From contig CAMPDV010000297.1 of the NCBI GenBank assembly GCA_946699065.1, forward strand, positions 124,001 to 188,000: 64,000 nt of DNA, read 5' to 3'. The translations under genes and the position numbers were made by a program. Positions 11,966 through 25,859 of this stretch are shown here, in pieces (position 1 is the stretch's first letter; each line of letters begins with the position of its first letter). The notes below the pieces were generated by a model. It was not told the DNA's origin. It saw only the letters and a program-made list of their open reading frames with translations, and made no database searches. The stretch comes from Loxodes magnus. Its lineage: Eukaryota; Ciliophora; Karyorelictea; Loxodida; Loxodidae.

Positions 11966-14284
11966 TTTTTAAAATAATTTAAACAAAATTTAAGTTAAAT
12001 TAGATTTAAATTACTTGTAATTAAGCTATTTCATCTTTTATTTAAAATAAATAATTAAAGATTATAGCCCCTATATTATACATTTTTATCTTGGGAGTAA
12101 ATCAAAATTCAAATAACTTGAAAAGATTATTTTACACCTTCGATTTATTAGCAGCAGCTTATTTTAATTTGGAATAAATCAAAACAAATTATATAATAAA
12201 GTAAGTATAAAAATTAGATTTTAAGTTAATTCTATCGATCAAATATTTAAGGACTATAATCATAATTTTAGATAGAGCATCTAAGCTATAAAAAACTATT
12301 AATAAATTATTTAGTTTCTCTAAGACTAAAAAGTATTGCTATGTTTTATCTAAAATACACTACTTATTATATAGCTACTACGCTTTATTTTTACTATTTA
12401 ATCTAATATCTAGAGTATAATATAACTTATTACTCTTATGGTCTAAAATTATATAATAGGCATTATAATTATTTTTAGATGCTCTTTAAAATAAGACTTT
12501 TATTTAGAATATTTAACTTTCCATCATTATAAAATATTAAAATAATATATAATAATTTAATAAAAGCCTAGCAAAAATGATTTAGGTTTATTAAAATTTA
12601 AAAGATTAAAGGAATAACTTTTAGTAATTCTAAATTTTATTATAAATATCAAATATATTTGTATGCTGCTACTATTTAGATTTCTATCTTATATTATTAT
12701 TACTATATTATGAAAATACAAGCATCTTCAATTAATATTCTCTTATGTATTTTAAATTATATATATCTATTATACTAATAAAAAGGGTTTTAGTTTTATA
12801 TTATCATTATATGTTTATAGAAAGGATTTTCTTAAATTAAAATTAATACTAATAACTATCTTAGCTTTAGCTTTAGATTTTCAATCAATTAATATCTAGC
12901 TATCTATAATAATGCTTTATAAGATTTTTTATTTGCTTGGTAAATTTTATTATTTGTATTAAAGTGATATGAGATGTAAGGAATAGGTTATAATTATCAT
13001 ATTAGCAAAATATATTATATATGAGGGTTCTGAATTATTAAAACAATAAAAAGCATAATAATCTCTTATTTTATTAAGATATAACTTAAATTCTTTTAGC
13101 ATTCTAAATCTTATAGCTTTATTTACTAGAAATTACCATATATTAGTTACTTATTTTAATTATATCACATATAGAATAAAATTGCTTTATAGCTATTAAA
13201 AGGCTTTAATCAAATTTAATAAAATATATTAAAATATACAAGCTTTTATGTGAAAAAGTTAAACTAAGAAGGTAAACACTTCTTATAAAAGAAATTCAAA
13301 TATTTTTAGATTTTAGTAATGAAATTACAACCAAATTTAAAACACTAAATGGTATACTTTGGAAGTGTTATAGACTTAATTTTTATTTAGACTTAAAAAA
13401 AACGTTGTTTAATAATAAGAGTTATAATTTAAAATTTATATTAAATGTTCAAATTATTCTTCCTTACTTAATTTTCTTTAGATATCGTTGATCATTCAAC
13501 TTCTAGGTAAATTTACTCTGTTTATATAATTTTGCGAATAGCATAGAACTGAATTAATAGATAGATAGATAATATAATTAAATAAGAAATTGGCTAATAT
13601 TTTCTAATTTAGTTATCTTCTTTTAGGTAATAATTCTTTTAACTGAGAAGATTCAAATATAAAATTTATAATTTCTTAATTTCTACTTCCTCTTTAAAAC
13701 AGACAAAAATCATGCTAATATACTTACTTGTCTACTAACTTAACTTTAAACATTTGAAGCTACACAGGAAACAATTTAATAAATTGAAAGAGAAAATAAA
13801 TATATTCGATAATTTAACTATAGAGCTTATACTTTTTAGTTTTATTATGGTTTTTTCATCCCTTTTATACTTCATTCTCATTTGAGATGTATATATAAGT
13901 TTTTAAAAATTAATATATGTAAAATAATTATAATTAATTAATGCTAGTAATGATCAATAACTACCACTATATTTAACTTTAATTCTTTTATTAATGAAAA
14001 TTATTAAATGTTCTTGCTAATTTAATTACTAAAGAAGTATATATTTCTTTATGCATTAGAAGTAATATAATAAATAATCAATATACTTATAATTAGAATG
14101 CTTTATCTATTTAACACTAATTTCTTACTATTATGATTTATTTAGATTTATTAATTGGCCCTTGATATTAAATAAATTCACATAGTAATTAATCCTTTTT
14201 AGTTAGAATATTAAGAAGATTAAATTTAAAATAAAAGTATTTTATATAATTTAAATTGCTTTAATATTGTAAAAAGTTTTATGT
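11966..14284. other. AT-rich spacer containing the arm-identity boundary
   Basis: No gene seen. High identity to the right arm ends at about 13,480. From there to the USP gene the two sides still align patchily, for example around the shared attcaacttctaggtaaatttactc segments near 13,495-13,520. A short (TAGA)4 run lies near 13,557-13,572. Confidence 0.55.
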
Positions 14285-17200
14285 TCAATTAGTTTTCTCC
14301 TTATAAAAGAGTATATAAGCTTGAGAAGTTTTAAATTCTTCTATATTTGCTCTAAATTTTAAAACCTACTGTCTAAACTTATCGTCGTCAAAAAAGTACC
14401 ATTATTAATTTCTTTTAGCATAGCAGACATAGTGACCATTTTAAAAGTTTCCTTTGTGAATGATTACTCCATATAGTTCATATTTTTTAGTAACATTTAG
14501 GTTTCTATATAAAATATTTACTATTCTAGCTATAGCTCTAACTCTAATACAACAAGTTATTCTACTTTGCTTGTTCTTTAGAGGTTTTAAATGGCTCTTT
14601 CAAAACTGATAAGAAGAGCTTTTGGAGCATTAAATATTTTTTATTTCTTCATCATATATTAATGGCATAATTTGCATGGTGCTTAAGAATCTTTCCAATC
14701 TTCCAAAAATTGCTTAAGGCATTCTTTGAGGGTATTGCCAGTTACTTTAAGATTAATATCCATAAAGGCTTGATAAGTAATTGTGGTTTATTAGCATCTT
14801 AAACATTTTAGGTCTAATTGAAATTATCCACCAAAAAGTTTATGGATTGAACTTGAGTTCTTTTCTTACCAAAAATTTCAATGCTTTTCAGCAGACATTT
14901 CTCCACTTATCATATAATCTTTCGAAAGAGTCTCTTCGTTAATCAATTGTTTAAAGAACTATTTTATGAAATAATAGCAATCTTTGTTTTAAGGAATCAG
15001 TTATAAATTATCTACTTAGTCATGGAATCCTTCAATATTCAGAAATTCATCTTCCCAGTATTTATTCATCTCTTACTATATTTGCTTTAAGTTACTTATG
15101 AAGTTAATGTTATTTTCTTGCTTTCTTATACTTAATAAAAAATTTGCTTATTAAAGGTTTTCAACCAAATTAGGAATTGAAAATAAACATTATAGAGTAG
15201 CATTTACAATACAATGTTTCTTAGATTCATTTGAAAATCCCATAATTCCTTTTTCTTTTATTTATGTGAAACCAACCTATTTTTATTAGTTCTCAAATAT
15301 ATTTAACTAATCTTTTAATTTAGTTTATGATAATTTTTTTTAATAGCATTTAAAGCATATTCTCTAATCTTCGTTTTATTTTTTCTTCTATAAGCATCTT
15401 ATCTCAAATAAATCTACTTACTCTTACACAAGTGGATGACACATGAAATGATTACATTATATAACAATAGTATTTACTAATTTATTGCATGAAAAGCACT
15501 CCCGCAGTTCACAATATTCTTAAACTTTTGTTTTTTTATTAAAGTTACTTTTTTCAGTTGAAGAGCAAGAATCGTAATCAATTACTCCTTATACCTTTTA
15601 ATTTTGAACATCATCTTACTCTTATTTTTATTTATTATTTTATAGAGTAATGTTGAATTCAATTTCCTAAGTTTCAACTTTCTCCTCTTAGTTTTTTCTA
15701 TTTTTTCTTTAAGATTTTATTTGATTTGACAATTTTAATCTCTTTTACTGTAATCTTTTGTTTTTCTCTCTTTCTTATTAAGCTGACTCATCTGCTTTTT
15801 TAACAAAATAACTTCGGAATTACTTCTCTGTTTATGACTTTAGAGTCTTTAAGTAGTTAATATATTTTGTTTTACTTTCACCTTTAACTATATAAAGAGT
15901 CCATAAGAACAGTATTAAGAAAGAACATACCCCTAGTACTGGCAATCAAACGAAATATTGTTGGTTTTAGTCTAAGAATTCTAAAATCCAAGCAAAAGTG
16001 CAAACTCATAAAATTAACAGAAGAGCTAAAACCTGAAGAGCATCGGCCAATTCAAAATTGTAAGCGTTATTCATATACCAAACACCAAGTAAAAAGAAAA
16101 AGGTTATTAAAAGGTAAATAACTCCATATAGCTAAGGAGCAACTGAGCCCAAAGTTTTATTTAGGATTACAAATAGTAGCATTATAAAGGTTTTTGTATA
16201 TAAAAATGAAGCTTTTTGTTTTATGTGCGCTTTCTGAGTATTTTCAAACAGAGATCTTAAATAGCAAACTAAAGGAACGTATATCAATAAAGTTACTGAA
16301 CTTAAGAAAACTAAAGCCAAATGACCACCTTCCCAACACTTACTCTAGCAATCATGTTTCATAAAAGATTAAAAGTTGTACCTATTTTAGTTTTGATTTA
16401 AATAAATTATATGATCACAAAAGTAAATGTCGTACAATATTCAAACTATTGGAATGAAGAAAATATGCTACATTATTGGAACAATCCAAAACCCAATTTT
16501 AACAACATGCTTTATTTTATTTTTTTCTGTTTAAAATCCAAATAATACTATTATTGACGAAAGTACCCATATAATTGATAGAAATTATGAAAGCACTCAA
16601 AACACTAAATATGTCTAATTTCCTATATGGAACATCTATTCAACATCAAAGAGGAAAATATTAAAGAAATCTTCTATTTTTTAATGGTATGAGCTTAAAT
16701 CAACCCCAAGAGCTAAGTATTAAAATTATTCTATTATTAGGCACAAAATTTTTATGGCATCTGTTGCATTATATTCAAGCTTAGATTACTCTTTCAAATC
16801 AATCTTCAACTTTGCTTCATCTAGATCCTTCTAATCATTATTTTTTTTATTTTTTTTATTTTTTAACTTTTTTAACTTTTATTTATTTTCAAGCTTTTCC
16901 ATAGTTTAATTATATTAATCTTTAAGAAGATCTAATTTATAGTTTCTTCAATGGAAATAGCCTAAAAGTAAAGACATTAAAGCTATTTAAATGAGAATAA
17001 CTCCATAAATGTAAGAGAGATGTTGATTTCTAAATCTCTTTCCACTTTATAAATATTCTATTTATTAATCTCTATATTTGCAATTTTTTTATTGAATAGT
17101 ATCAGGTGGACTTTCTGTTCAGTCATTCTAGCCTTTGGAAACTCCATTTCCCCACATTAAATTTTTTTTTTCTTCTAAATTCATAATTTCTGAGCAGGCC

Positions 17201-19404
17201 ATACAAAATAAGCCTATTTAAACGTCTTCTCATTATTATGTAGTTTTATTATACTAAATATTAAAGACATCAAAATTTTTCATTAATCTATCATTTCTCG
17301 ATTTATCTATTTAAACAAATCCTGTAGCACCTATAAAAGAAGTATTTCTTATTGTATTCATCAATAAATCAGAATCTTTAAAACTTAGTCCTTGCTCGTT
17401 TAAATTTTCTATTGCATTTGCAGCTAAAAATGTAGCATCAAAATTAAAATTACCCATTCAATTATATTATCCATATGTTTGTACTAAGTTTTCCTTTATA
17501 ATTTATCCGAATTCACCTGAAAGACTTTAAAAATTGAGTTGAATAGCTCCTCTTATTACTTTATTGGCTTTTTTAAGTTTTGATTCATTATATAATGGTC
17601 TTATTTTACTTGTTTATATTCATTCGTTTGCTATTCAATTAATTTCTCCAGCTTAAACTCCCAAGTCTTATAAATATGCAAATATTTCAAAAGCATCATC
17701 TGCGTAACATGCACAAATACCAACAGCAGCATTACTTTTATAAAATTTATATGCTGCTGGCTTTCATTTATTATCTTATCCATCTTTTATATGTTAAGTA
17801 ATGCTACTTACAAATTAATGATCTTCGTTTATATTTGTAATTTCAATATCATATTTGTGAGCTTATTCTAGCGTAAAATTATATAAGCCTTCAGACCATT
17901 TAGATTCCTCTCGTAAGATTTTTATTTTTTTTCAATTAAATGCTCTTATAGCTAAAAATATTGCTTAGACTGCTATATAATCTGAAGCTGTTACTCTTAC
18001 TAAGTTTTTGTATTTTTCTTTATCCGAAAATTCTGCAAGTGTAATAACTGCTCCAATATTAGGTTTGCTATCATTATAAGTGCTCTTAATTTATAATCAA
18101 TCTCTAGTTACACCTGAAGTATATGGTGTTAGAGATGCAACTACTAAGCTTTAGTTTCTTCATAGATATTCTTCTTTCTACTATGCAGGATTAGAAATAG
18201 TACCTACTGAATAACCCTAATTTTCTATTTAATAATTTAATAAAGGAACTCTATAATCGCTTCCATTTATTTTGTTCTAATTAATATACTAAAATGCTAG
18301 TTCTGCTCCCTGTATAATAGTAGTAACTCATTCGCTATTTGAATTATCTGAGTTATTTTTTTAATCCATATAAGAAATTAAAATCTTATTATTACTATCT
18401 AACTTATTTATTTGATCTCTCACCTTTTTTCCCATAAACGTTGAAATACTGCTAAAAACTTCTACGTTTTGAGTTCTATTTTCATTGATAATGCCTAATT
18501 TTTTTACAGCTTAATCTTATATATTGTATAATCGAAATTTTTATTGATAAATATAATCGCGTGTACAATTTAATTTAACAGATAATGAAGTCTGATCTTA
18601 TGCACAACTTTCAAATAAATGCTAAGAAAAGTTGAAATAATTAGTATCATTTTATGGACCTATAAATACTAGTCCATCTAGATATTAATGGCTTTAGAGG
18701 AATGATCTATTTAACTACTAGTGTATTTATCTGTTTTTTGTAGTTAAAACCAATTAATAGTCTAGAACATCTGGGTCTTCTTGAAATATTTATAGAGGTA
18801 GTAAATCTTTTTGATGTCCTACAACGAAAACTTTAGCTGCCTCTGTTTTAAATGTACCTTTTATATCATTCCAATTCCCTCTTTAACTTTTTCTGCTCGA
18901 AGTAATTTCTCTTAGCTTTATATCCAATCTTTTATCCATTAAAGTTTCCATTACTTAGTTATCAGAATCATCTTGGACTATACTTATTTGAGATCATTCA
19001 AAATTTTTTAATACTTCCTTAGTTGCTTCTTTTTGATTTTAGGAAGAAGGAACTAGATTGAAAGAAGATTTAATAAAAGAGATATCGAAATCCTCTTAGT
19101 TGATATAAAAATGAATAAGTCCAAGCTCTTGACAGACTTTTCCAATGAGTAAGTTTAAAAATTACTAGTTAGTAATATCATAGACAAACTGAAACTTTTT
19201 ATTTCTTACTCATTGCTTTACTTTCTACTCTACTTCAAACTAATCTGCTAGAGTAATTTCATTTACATCTATGTCTGTCTGATTATAATTTTACAAATCT
19301 TCTTCATCAATTTTTAAAGTAAGCTCGGACTTCAAAACTAATACTTCATTACCTAAGAACAAAGGAACCAAGGTTAGAAGTAGAAGCTTCTGAACGATTT
19401 TCAT
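14285..19404 (-). CDS. Receptor ligand-binding + multi-TM + ubiquitin-specific protease fusion
   Basis: About 1,700 codons in one frame if TGA is read through. It starts MKIVQKLLLLTLVPLFLG, a good signal peptide. Residues ~150-780 resemble the ANF/periplasmic type I receptor ligand-binding fold: AFN*KKIKIL, EIN*IANE*IQ and NFDATFLAANAIENL, where * is TGA at sites that are Trp in such domains. About eight hydrophobic segments follow (plus 15,900-17,050), then a Cys/His cluster (CFSC...CNHFMC...CFKC). A USP domain ends the protein: Cys box KKHCIVNATLQCL, His box NGHYVCYAK and WYFFDDDKF. By hand I count 18 in-frame TGA and 13 TGG. There is one apparent 1-base frameshift in a T6 run at about 14,484, just before the His box. 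It ends at TGA after FYKEKTN. The role would be a membrane receptor with deubiquitinase activity; this is inferred from domains only. Confidence 0.75.
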
Positions 19405-21572
19405 TTTATAATAAAGTTGGGTAGACGGCGAATTTAAATGGATTTAAATATAAAAAGTGGTATTAATTGAAATAAAATGGAGTAATTTACAAGATAATAA
19501 AAATGTCTGATTATATCCTATTTATAGTTAATTTCCTTTATTAAAGCTATCTAACCTTGATATCTATTCTTCAACTTTATGTTTTAGAATATTTTGTAAA
19601 TTTGATTTTGAACATTCTCTAGTATAGAGTAACGGAAATATATCTCTAGATAGAATTTTAAGTTATATTTACAATAGAAAATTATAGATGATTTGTGTAA
19701 AAGTGAAAGAGCTTAATGAAAAATGATAGAGTTATAAAATATCTTGGCGATTATTATACTGCATTTCATTAAGCAACATGCATAATTTATTAATTTCTAC
19801 CATCTTCCATTATTTAAATCAAAGTAGAACGATTTTAGAGCTAGTGATATGTTTTAAAACTTAGTTTCTTCCTGAACTAAATCCAAGTTAAGAAATAAGC
19901 TTCAAATTAAGCTATTAATTATAAAGCAACAAAAATATTACCTTTCTTCATACTTATTTCATAATTCTCAAGCTATATTCATTTAAGGGATAAATACCTT
20001 TATGACATATTTATGGATTTTTACAAGGATTATATGATGAAATATGACCAACAGCTTAACAATAAAATAAATCCTAGGAAGAAATATCAATTAATTAAAT
20101 CTTTAACTATTAAACACGAAAAAAGACTTAGGAGAGAATTAATATATTGCTGATAAATAGAAGGAGTAGCATCCAATTATTATCTTAGTTAATTAATTAA
20201 ATTATTGATAAAACTTATTACAAAGCTCATAAAATGTAAAATTAGACAGAGATAAAAGAGGAAAAAGTTAAATTTAAATTTATTTTCTTTTGTGTGAATA
20301 AATTAAGAACTAGAATTAAAAGAAGAGAGATAAATAAATTATAATTCTTAAGATAAGAAATTTAGTAAGAGCTAGTACTACAGAATTTGAAATTTTATCT
20401 TAAATTTTTTTTCATGTTTTTACGCCTTTTAAATCTTTTTAAAAAGAACTGGAGCTTGAGAAAAAATAATTTCATCATGCTAATAAGATTAGATAGAAAA
20501 TAAACAAGCAGCTCACATAAGAGTAAATAATGGTCTAATACAAATGAAGATAAATTTTTATTCCTCAACAAAGATAATAAAAATAATGAAATAGTATAAA
20601 ATAAGCAAGGAGAGTCTACCTTAAGATTTAATAAAATTGTTATAATGATAAATGAATTTAGGTAAAATACTTGAAAAACTTATATCTAAAAAATTAAAAA
20701 ATTTCTTTATGTAAAAATTAATAAAAAATGTCGCTTAAAATCAAGAGAGATTAAGTTAAGAATCCTAAAATAAAGAATTATTTTTAAATTTATAAAACTT
20801 TAAGCTAACACGACTTTATCATATTACTTCGCTAGTTCTCTCTAGAATTAGAGTATCTTTCAAACCTTACTTTTTTTTAATTATGTTTTTTAATAAAAAT
20901 ACTTGACTTTTGCCATATAAAAATCAAGGTAAAGAAAACAGGAAATAGAGAAGTCTAAGTATTCAAGTTTCAAAATAAATTGAACTTACTTTCTTCCACT
21001 AATTTATCTTTGGAATTTATATTTTATCCAAGCGTTATTAATTGAATCTAAAATATGATTTAAGAAAAATTAAAGGGCAAGCAAAGTATTTTAAGTGGCT
21101 ATAACATATAAGCTCCTAAATATAATATTAATTTTCTTAATCTTCTTATAATCTTGCATTGCTTCAATTATTATTCTCTCATACTTCATCTGGGCTTAAA
21201 GATAATTCTAGCTTTGACATCTTTTTTTAAAGAATAAATTTCATTCTTTCACATTTTTTTAATTCTCTTGCAACTATTAATTTCAGAGACTGAGTTGATT
21301 AAGTTTTTGGGCAGAATGAAATACCTCAAAATTACCTTATAGATAATAAAATCTAATTGAAATTGTTTAGCAATTACTAAATCTCAAAGTTTAAAAACTG
21401 TAAGATTAAAGATTATATTGGAAGCAAAGATAAAGCAATAAAATTTTAATTAAAGAACATTTATCATTGAAAGTCTGATAAATACTTATATAGAAATTTA
21501 TAAACTTTATACTTGAGATTAAAATACAATCATATCTTGAATGAAAATTATTAAAAAATAAATTAATAATTA
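19405..21572. other. AT-rich stretch, no gene recognised
   Basis: Upstream of the receptor-USP gene. Short frames on both strands, no protein I recognise. Confidence 0.45.
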
Positions 21573-21800
21573 TCATTTTAATTTTTGGTTTACACCTGGT
21601 TTTTTAAATAAATTTTTGATTTCATCTCTTTTATTAGATAAACTTTTTCTGTCAAATATTCATTTCGCTTCTACGATTAAATCAGATCTTAGATTTCGTT
21701 GTCTTTTCTTTTGAATTTTCCTTAAATAATTTTTAAATTATGTTTTTTCTACTTTCGTTTTAAATTAAATTACTTTCCGAAATTTCCTTTACTTTTATCT
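21573..21800 (-). CDS. Unrecognised basic reading frame
   Basis: A frame with coding-like composition ends at TGA (21,573) with residues such as LRSDLIVEAK and KNLFKKPGVNQKLK; one internal TGA would be Trp. It is Lys/Arg-rich. No clear start was found and homology was not recognised. It may be the tail of a longer decayed gene on the minus strand. Confidence 0.3.
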
Positions 21801-23155
21801 TAAGTTTTTGGAATTAATAGTTAATATAATTTTGCTACATTTATCTAAATTATTAATATTCAATTTAATTCAAAAGGAAAGTTAAAATTTATTTAAAGTT
21901 ATAATTGGTTTTGTATGAAGTTATTTTTGTTATTCTTCAATTAAAATGCACTTAAATATTTAAAAAATCAGCATTTTTTAGTTGTTATTTGAAAACTTAT
22001 TTAGTTTCACCTATTATTTAAATAGCAATCTATCTATCTTCGGCTTATCTACATCTGATTCGATTGTGAATTATCATTAAGCTTTATAAGATTATCACTT
22101 CATCAAGTTTTTAAGAAAATTAGTTAATTATGATTTGGTTATTTTTACTTTTTAGCATATAATCGAATTCACTCAAAGTAAAAATGATTTTATCTTCTAT
22201 TAATTTGGAAGGATTTAATTATTTATCAAAGGAAAGAATTACTTAAATATCTCTGTTTTATTTTTAATTCTCTATTTCACTATTAAATTTCTTACATACT
22301 TAAGAGCTATGAAAATAAGATATTAGATTAAAATTTAAATAAGCAGGCCTCTTATTTTTAAGAATTATCACTTATTTATTCTAGACAATTATTCAGATTA
22401 TTTATAAAGTTGTAAATCTGAAAGATTTAACGATGAATTTAAATAACTAACTTACTAAGTTTCTTTAGTTTTACTTGCTTACACAATTTATTAGCCAGTT
22501 TGTCATGCTTTCAAGTAAAAATTGATAATATTTTCTTTACTTTTAGCGATGCTTGGAATTTATTATTTCTCTATATTATTTGTCTGGCAAAAGCTTTTCA
22601 TTTATAATATATTTTACCTAACTTAATTTAAAATCCTTAGCCAACTAAATACAATTATCTCTTGTGAAAAGAGGGATAATTAATATAGTTAAACTTTTAA
22701 CTTTCTTTAATTGAATTTAGAAGGTATCCTACTAATAGAACTTTCATTCTAATTCAAAAAGTGTTAAATAAATAATTTAAGAATAGAATAATAAAAAAGG
22801 CGACATTTAAGAATGATTAGTTAAAGGAGAAAATTAAATTCTTCATGCAACTTAAAAGCTAAAGATAGAAGTTAAAGAAAATGAAGAATTATAAAATTAA
22901 AATTAGTCATTTTTTAATTTTAGCAAAAGAATATCATTAACTATTTATAATAAATTACACTTACAATGGACCAATATCCAAGAAAATAACTTAAATATAT
23001 TTTTATTAAGAGACAGAGAAATCAATTAAATAAAATTTAATAAAATAATGAGCTTTGTCTAGGTATTTAGGTGAAAATTAAATAGCTAAAGAAAGGTAAA
23101 AATTCTAAAAAGCATAAAGGTATTAAAATAAATCAAATTTTAACTTTAAGATAAT
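21801..23155. other. AT-rich stretch, no gene recognised
   Basis: No recognisable protein or RNA on either strand. Confidence 0.4.
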
Positions 23156-25330
23156 TTGATTATAAGTAAGGATTTATATGCTTCACATTTCTTAAGCAGT
23201 GAACAATATTTAAAAAATTTAATTTTTCTAGAAGTAATAGAGCAGGGTTATTATAAATTACTTATAAAATCAAAACTCTTTCTTGATGAAATATTAATAC
23301 AATCATACTTTGATTATTTGCTTCAACTTATTTTAAAAAATACTTCGAATTAGATGAATATTTGCAATATAATTTATTTAAAGTTTTATCTAAATTAATT
23401 TATACCAATATCTAATTTGAGTTTGGTATAACGACTTAAAAGTAAGAAAAATTAATTAAGTTTCAAATCAAAATCAATTAGCATTTCTATTTTTCTTTAT
23501 TTCCTTATAATTGCATGGAGTTATAATTTTTTATATGCTACTATCTAAACAAATAAATTAGAATCTTATTCTTTAATCAAATTTATTTTCCTGCTTATTC
23601 AAAGTCTTTCTGATTCATTTTATTTTAAAGGAATTTATCATAAAACCTAAAAATTTTATTTATTCGCTATATAGCTTAATATTATTTTATCTTTTAAGTG
23701 CTTCTCCTTTATTTCCACTATTATATTAAACAATTGGGGAGTGAAAAAAATCCGATTCTTTCGTAAAAATAATTTCCAATACTTTATTTACTGTTTTTAG
23801 ATGCTCTATCCTTTTAGTATTAAGAATAGTTGAATATTCCTAATTGAATGCTTGATATATTTATATAATATAAATCTTCGATTCTTATACTTATTTTTAA
23901 AAGATGTATATCAAATAAAGGTAAATATATTTAGTGTTGATATTAGCCTTCTGCTGCTTTTATTCTTAATAAGCAAGAGTAATAATTAGAAAATGCTTTT
24001 CAAAAGATTAACTCTATTTCTTATTTTTAAGGTTTAGAAACTATTATCAATAGCTTGCTAGATAAGATAATATTCTTAAAATCTTACATTCTTTAATTAA
24101 AATAAAAGCGAGGATTCGTACTTTGTCTTTTTGAAGTGATTTATTATATTTATCGTTTATAGATTTTAAAAGGACTTTAATAAACTAGACTGCTTATGAT
24201 TATAATTTAATATAATTGGCATAACTAAGAATTGGTTGCAATATTTTAATTATATGTCAGATATGATGTTATTTAAGTCTTAACAATGTAATTAATTTCT
24301 TAATAAGGGGATATAGGCTCTAGATATCTTTCTCCGTTATATTTACTTTGATATTTCTAATTTATTTAATTTCTAATTTAAGCATTTTTATTAATTTTAT
24401 TCTTAAATCATTTTTACTCTTTTAGAGAAATTTGGATTTTTTAAATCTGAAATAATTTACTCTTGTAAGACAATGGATAGAATAGTAGAACTTATAGCTT
24501 TAATGAAGTTTAGTGTAAAAGAATTAAATGGTAGGTATAATGCAGATTGCTTAAGCTTTAATATAGCAACATTGCAAGTAATTTATTCGCTTGGATAAAT
24601 ATAAATTCATTCTAAAACTTAAATTTTCCCTTAAATTAACATTCCAACATCTCAACTTAAAAGTTGACTTATTCTAGTAAGTATAGCAGCATAGCTCAAA
24701 ACTAAAATTAAAGATAAGTATTTCTATCTTAAGCACTAAAGTAAAGGAATTGAGTATAAACAAATAATACAAATAATATCACTCTTTCATAAGAAATACA
24801 CTTAGTTCTTTTAATTATATACAAATCTAATAATTTTATAAATGATGCTAATGCTAAATAGACAAGCAGAGTCTCAACCAATTAAGATTATAAGTATATT
24901 ATCATATTTCTAAAGATAGGAACTATAAATGATTTTTATGGTTGTAAAGATATAATTAATTAAGCTTTATAACTTTAGTCATCATGAAATAACAAAGAAC
25001 TTAGAAATGGATTAGTTTATATTTTAATATACCTATTTTAATCCATTTAATCAGATAATTTTCTTTGTTTAGGCTTATAAATAAAAGAAACTTTAGGTAT
25101 TATATATCATTGCTACGTACTGTTTATTATGAAACAGAGCTATACAATTACTTATAAAATACACTATAATCAGTCTATTCATAATTATTAAGGAAGAATA
25201 AATAACAATGATAGTGGTAATTAAAGCTAAAGTTTACGTTTTCAATTAAACAATCCTTTTAATAACCAGGTTGGCTAAGAATAAAGAATAAATTAGTAAT
25301 TTTTGCTCTAGCTAATGAAGCATATAATTA
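23156..25330 (+). CDS. Unrecognised long frame, possibly membrane-associated
   Basis: Read with TAA/TAG = Gln, the frame is TGA-free for ~225 codons from 23,156. It then continues in register to about 25,330 with only about five TGAs, for example LK*FIIFIVYRF and CLL*NRAIQ, where Trp fits. It contains hydrophobic stretches and a plausible soluble part (MDRIVELIALMKFSVKELNG near 24,473). I recognise no family. With all three stop codons permissive in AT-rich DNA, openness alone is weak evidence, so this may be fortuitous. The start is uncertain. Confidence 0.3.
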
Positions 25331-25859
25331 TATGAGTTTTTAGTAAATCATAACAAATAAAGAACTTCTAACTTTTAGATAGATTGTAAGCAAATCAATA
25401 TTAATAAGTTAATTTTGCTAATTTCTTTATTAATTGCATGTATGCTATATACTAGAAAAATTCATTCTTTCTAGGTTAGAGAATTTTTTAATTTAATAAT
25501 AGATATAAAATAATATTAAGTTCATAAGCTTAGTTATACATTAAATAATAAATACTCATAATGATAACTCCTTTGAGGTAAAATTATTCAATAAATCCAT
25601 AATTAAGAAATAACTAAACTATTATTATATCTTAGGAACAAAAGCTTTTACAAATAAAATGATTAACGAGCTTCTTTTAGCAAACCCTAATATCTTAGCT
25701 CTAATGTTTTAATTAAGAAATATTTTAATATATTAATTATCCCTTGATTATTAGTATACTTATATAATAATTTAATAATTTTTAGCTAACAAGATTAAAT
25801 TTAAAAATATAAAAGATATTTCGATTTTATTAGTTTGTTATGATAAAAAATTTAATGTT

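Larger units (their letters stand above)
1..13480. repeat. Left arm of a giant inverted repeat
   Basis: This stretch is the reverse complement of 43,156-59,724, with only scattered differences wherever I compared them. Position 1 pairs with 59,724, so the arm may continue beyond the window edge. Close identity stops at about 13,480, after the shared motif attttcttta; inward of that only weak homology remains. The left arm lacks the counterpart of 52,295-55,394. It also has small private changes, such as a duplicated 15-bp unit near 5,770-5,795 where the right arm has one copy. Gene order is mirrored in the right arm. Confidence 0.95.

Noticed and set aside
16840..16885. Low-complexity T-rich run as a regulatory element
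   Set aside because: It encodes the Lys/Asn-rich linker of the receptor-USP protein.
14285..19404. TGA as selenocysteine in the receptor-USP gene
   Set aside because: The TGAs align with Trp positions, are too many (about 18), and are not at Cys or redox sites.
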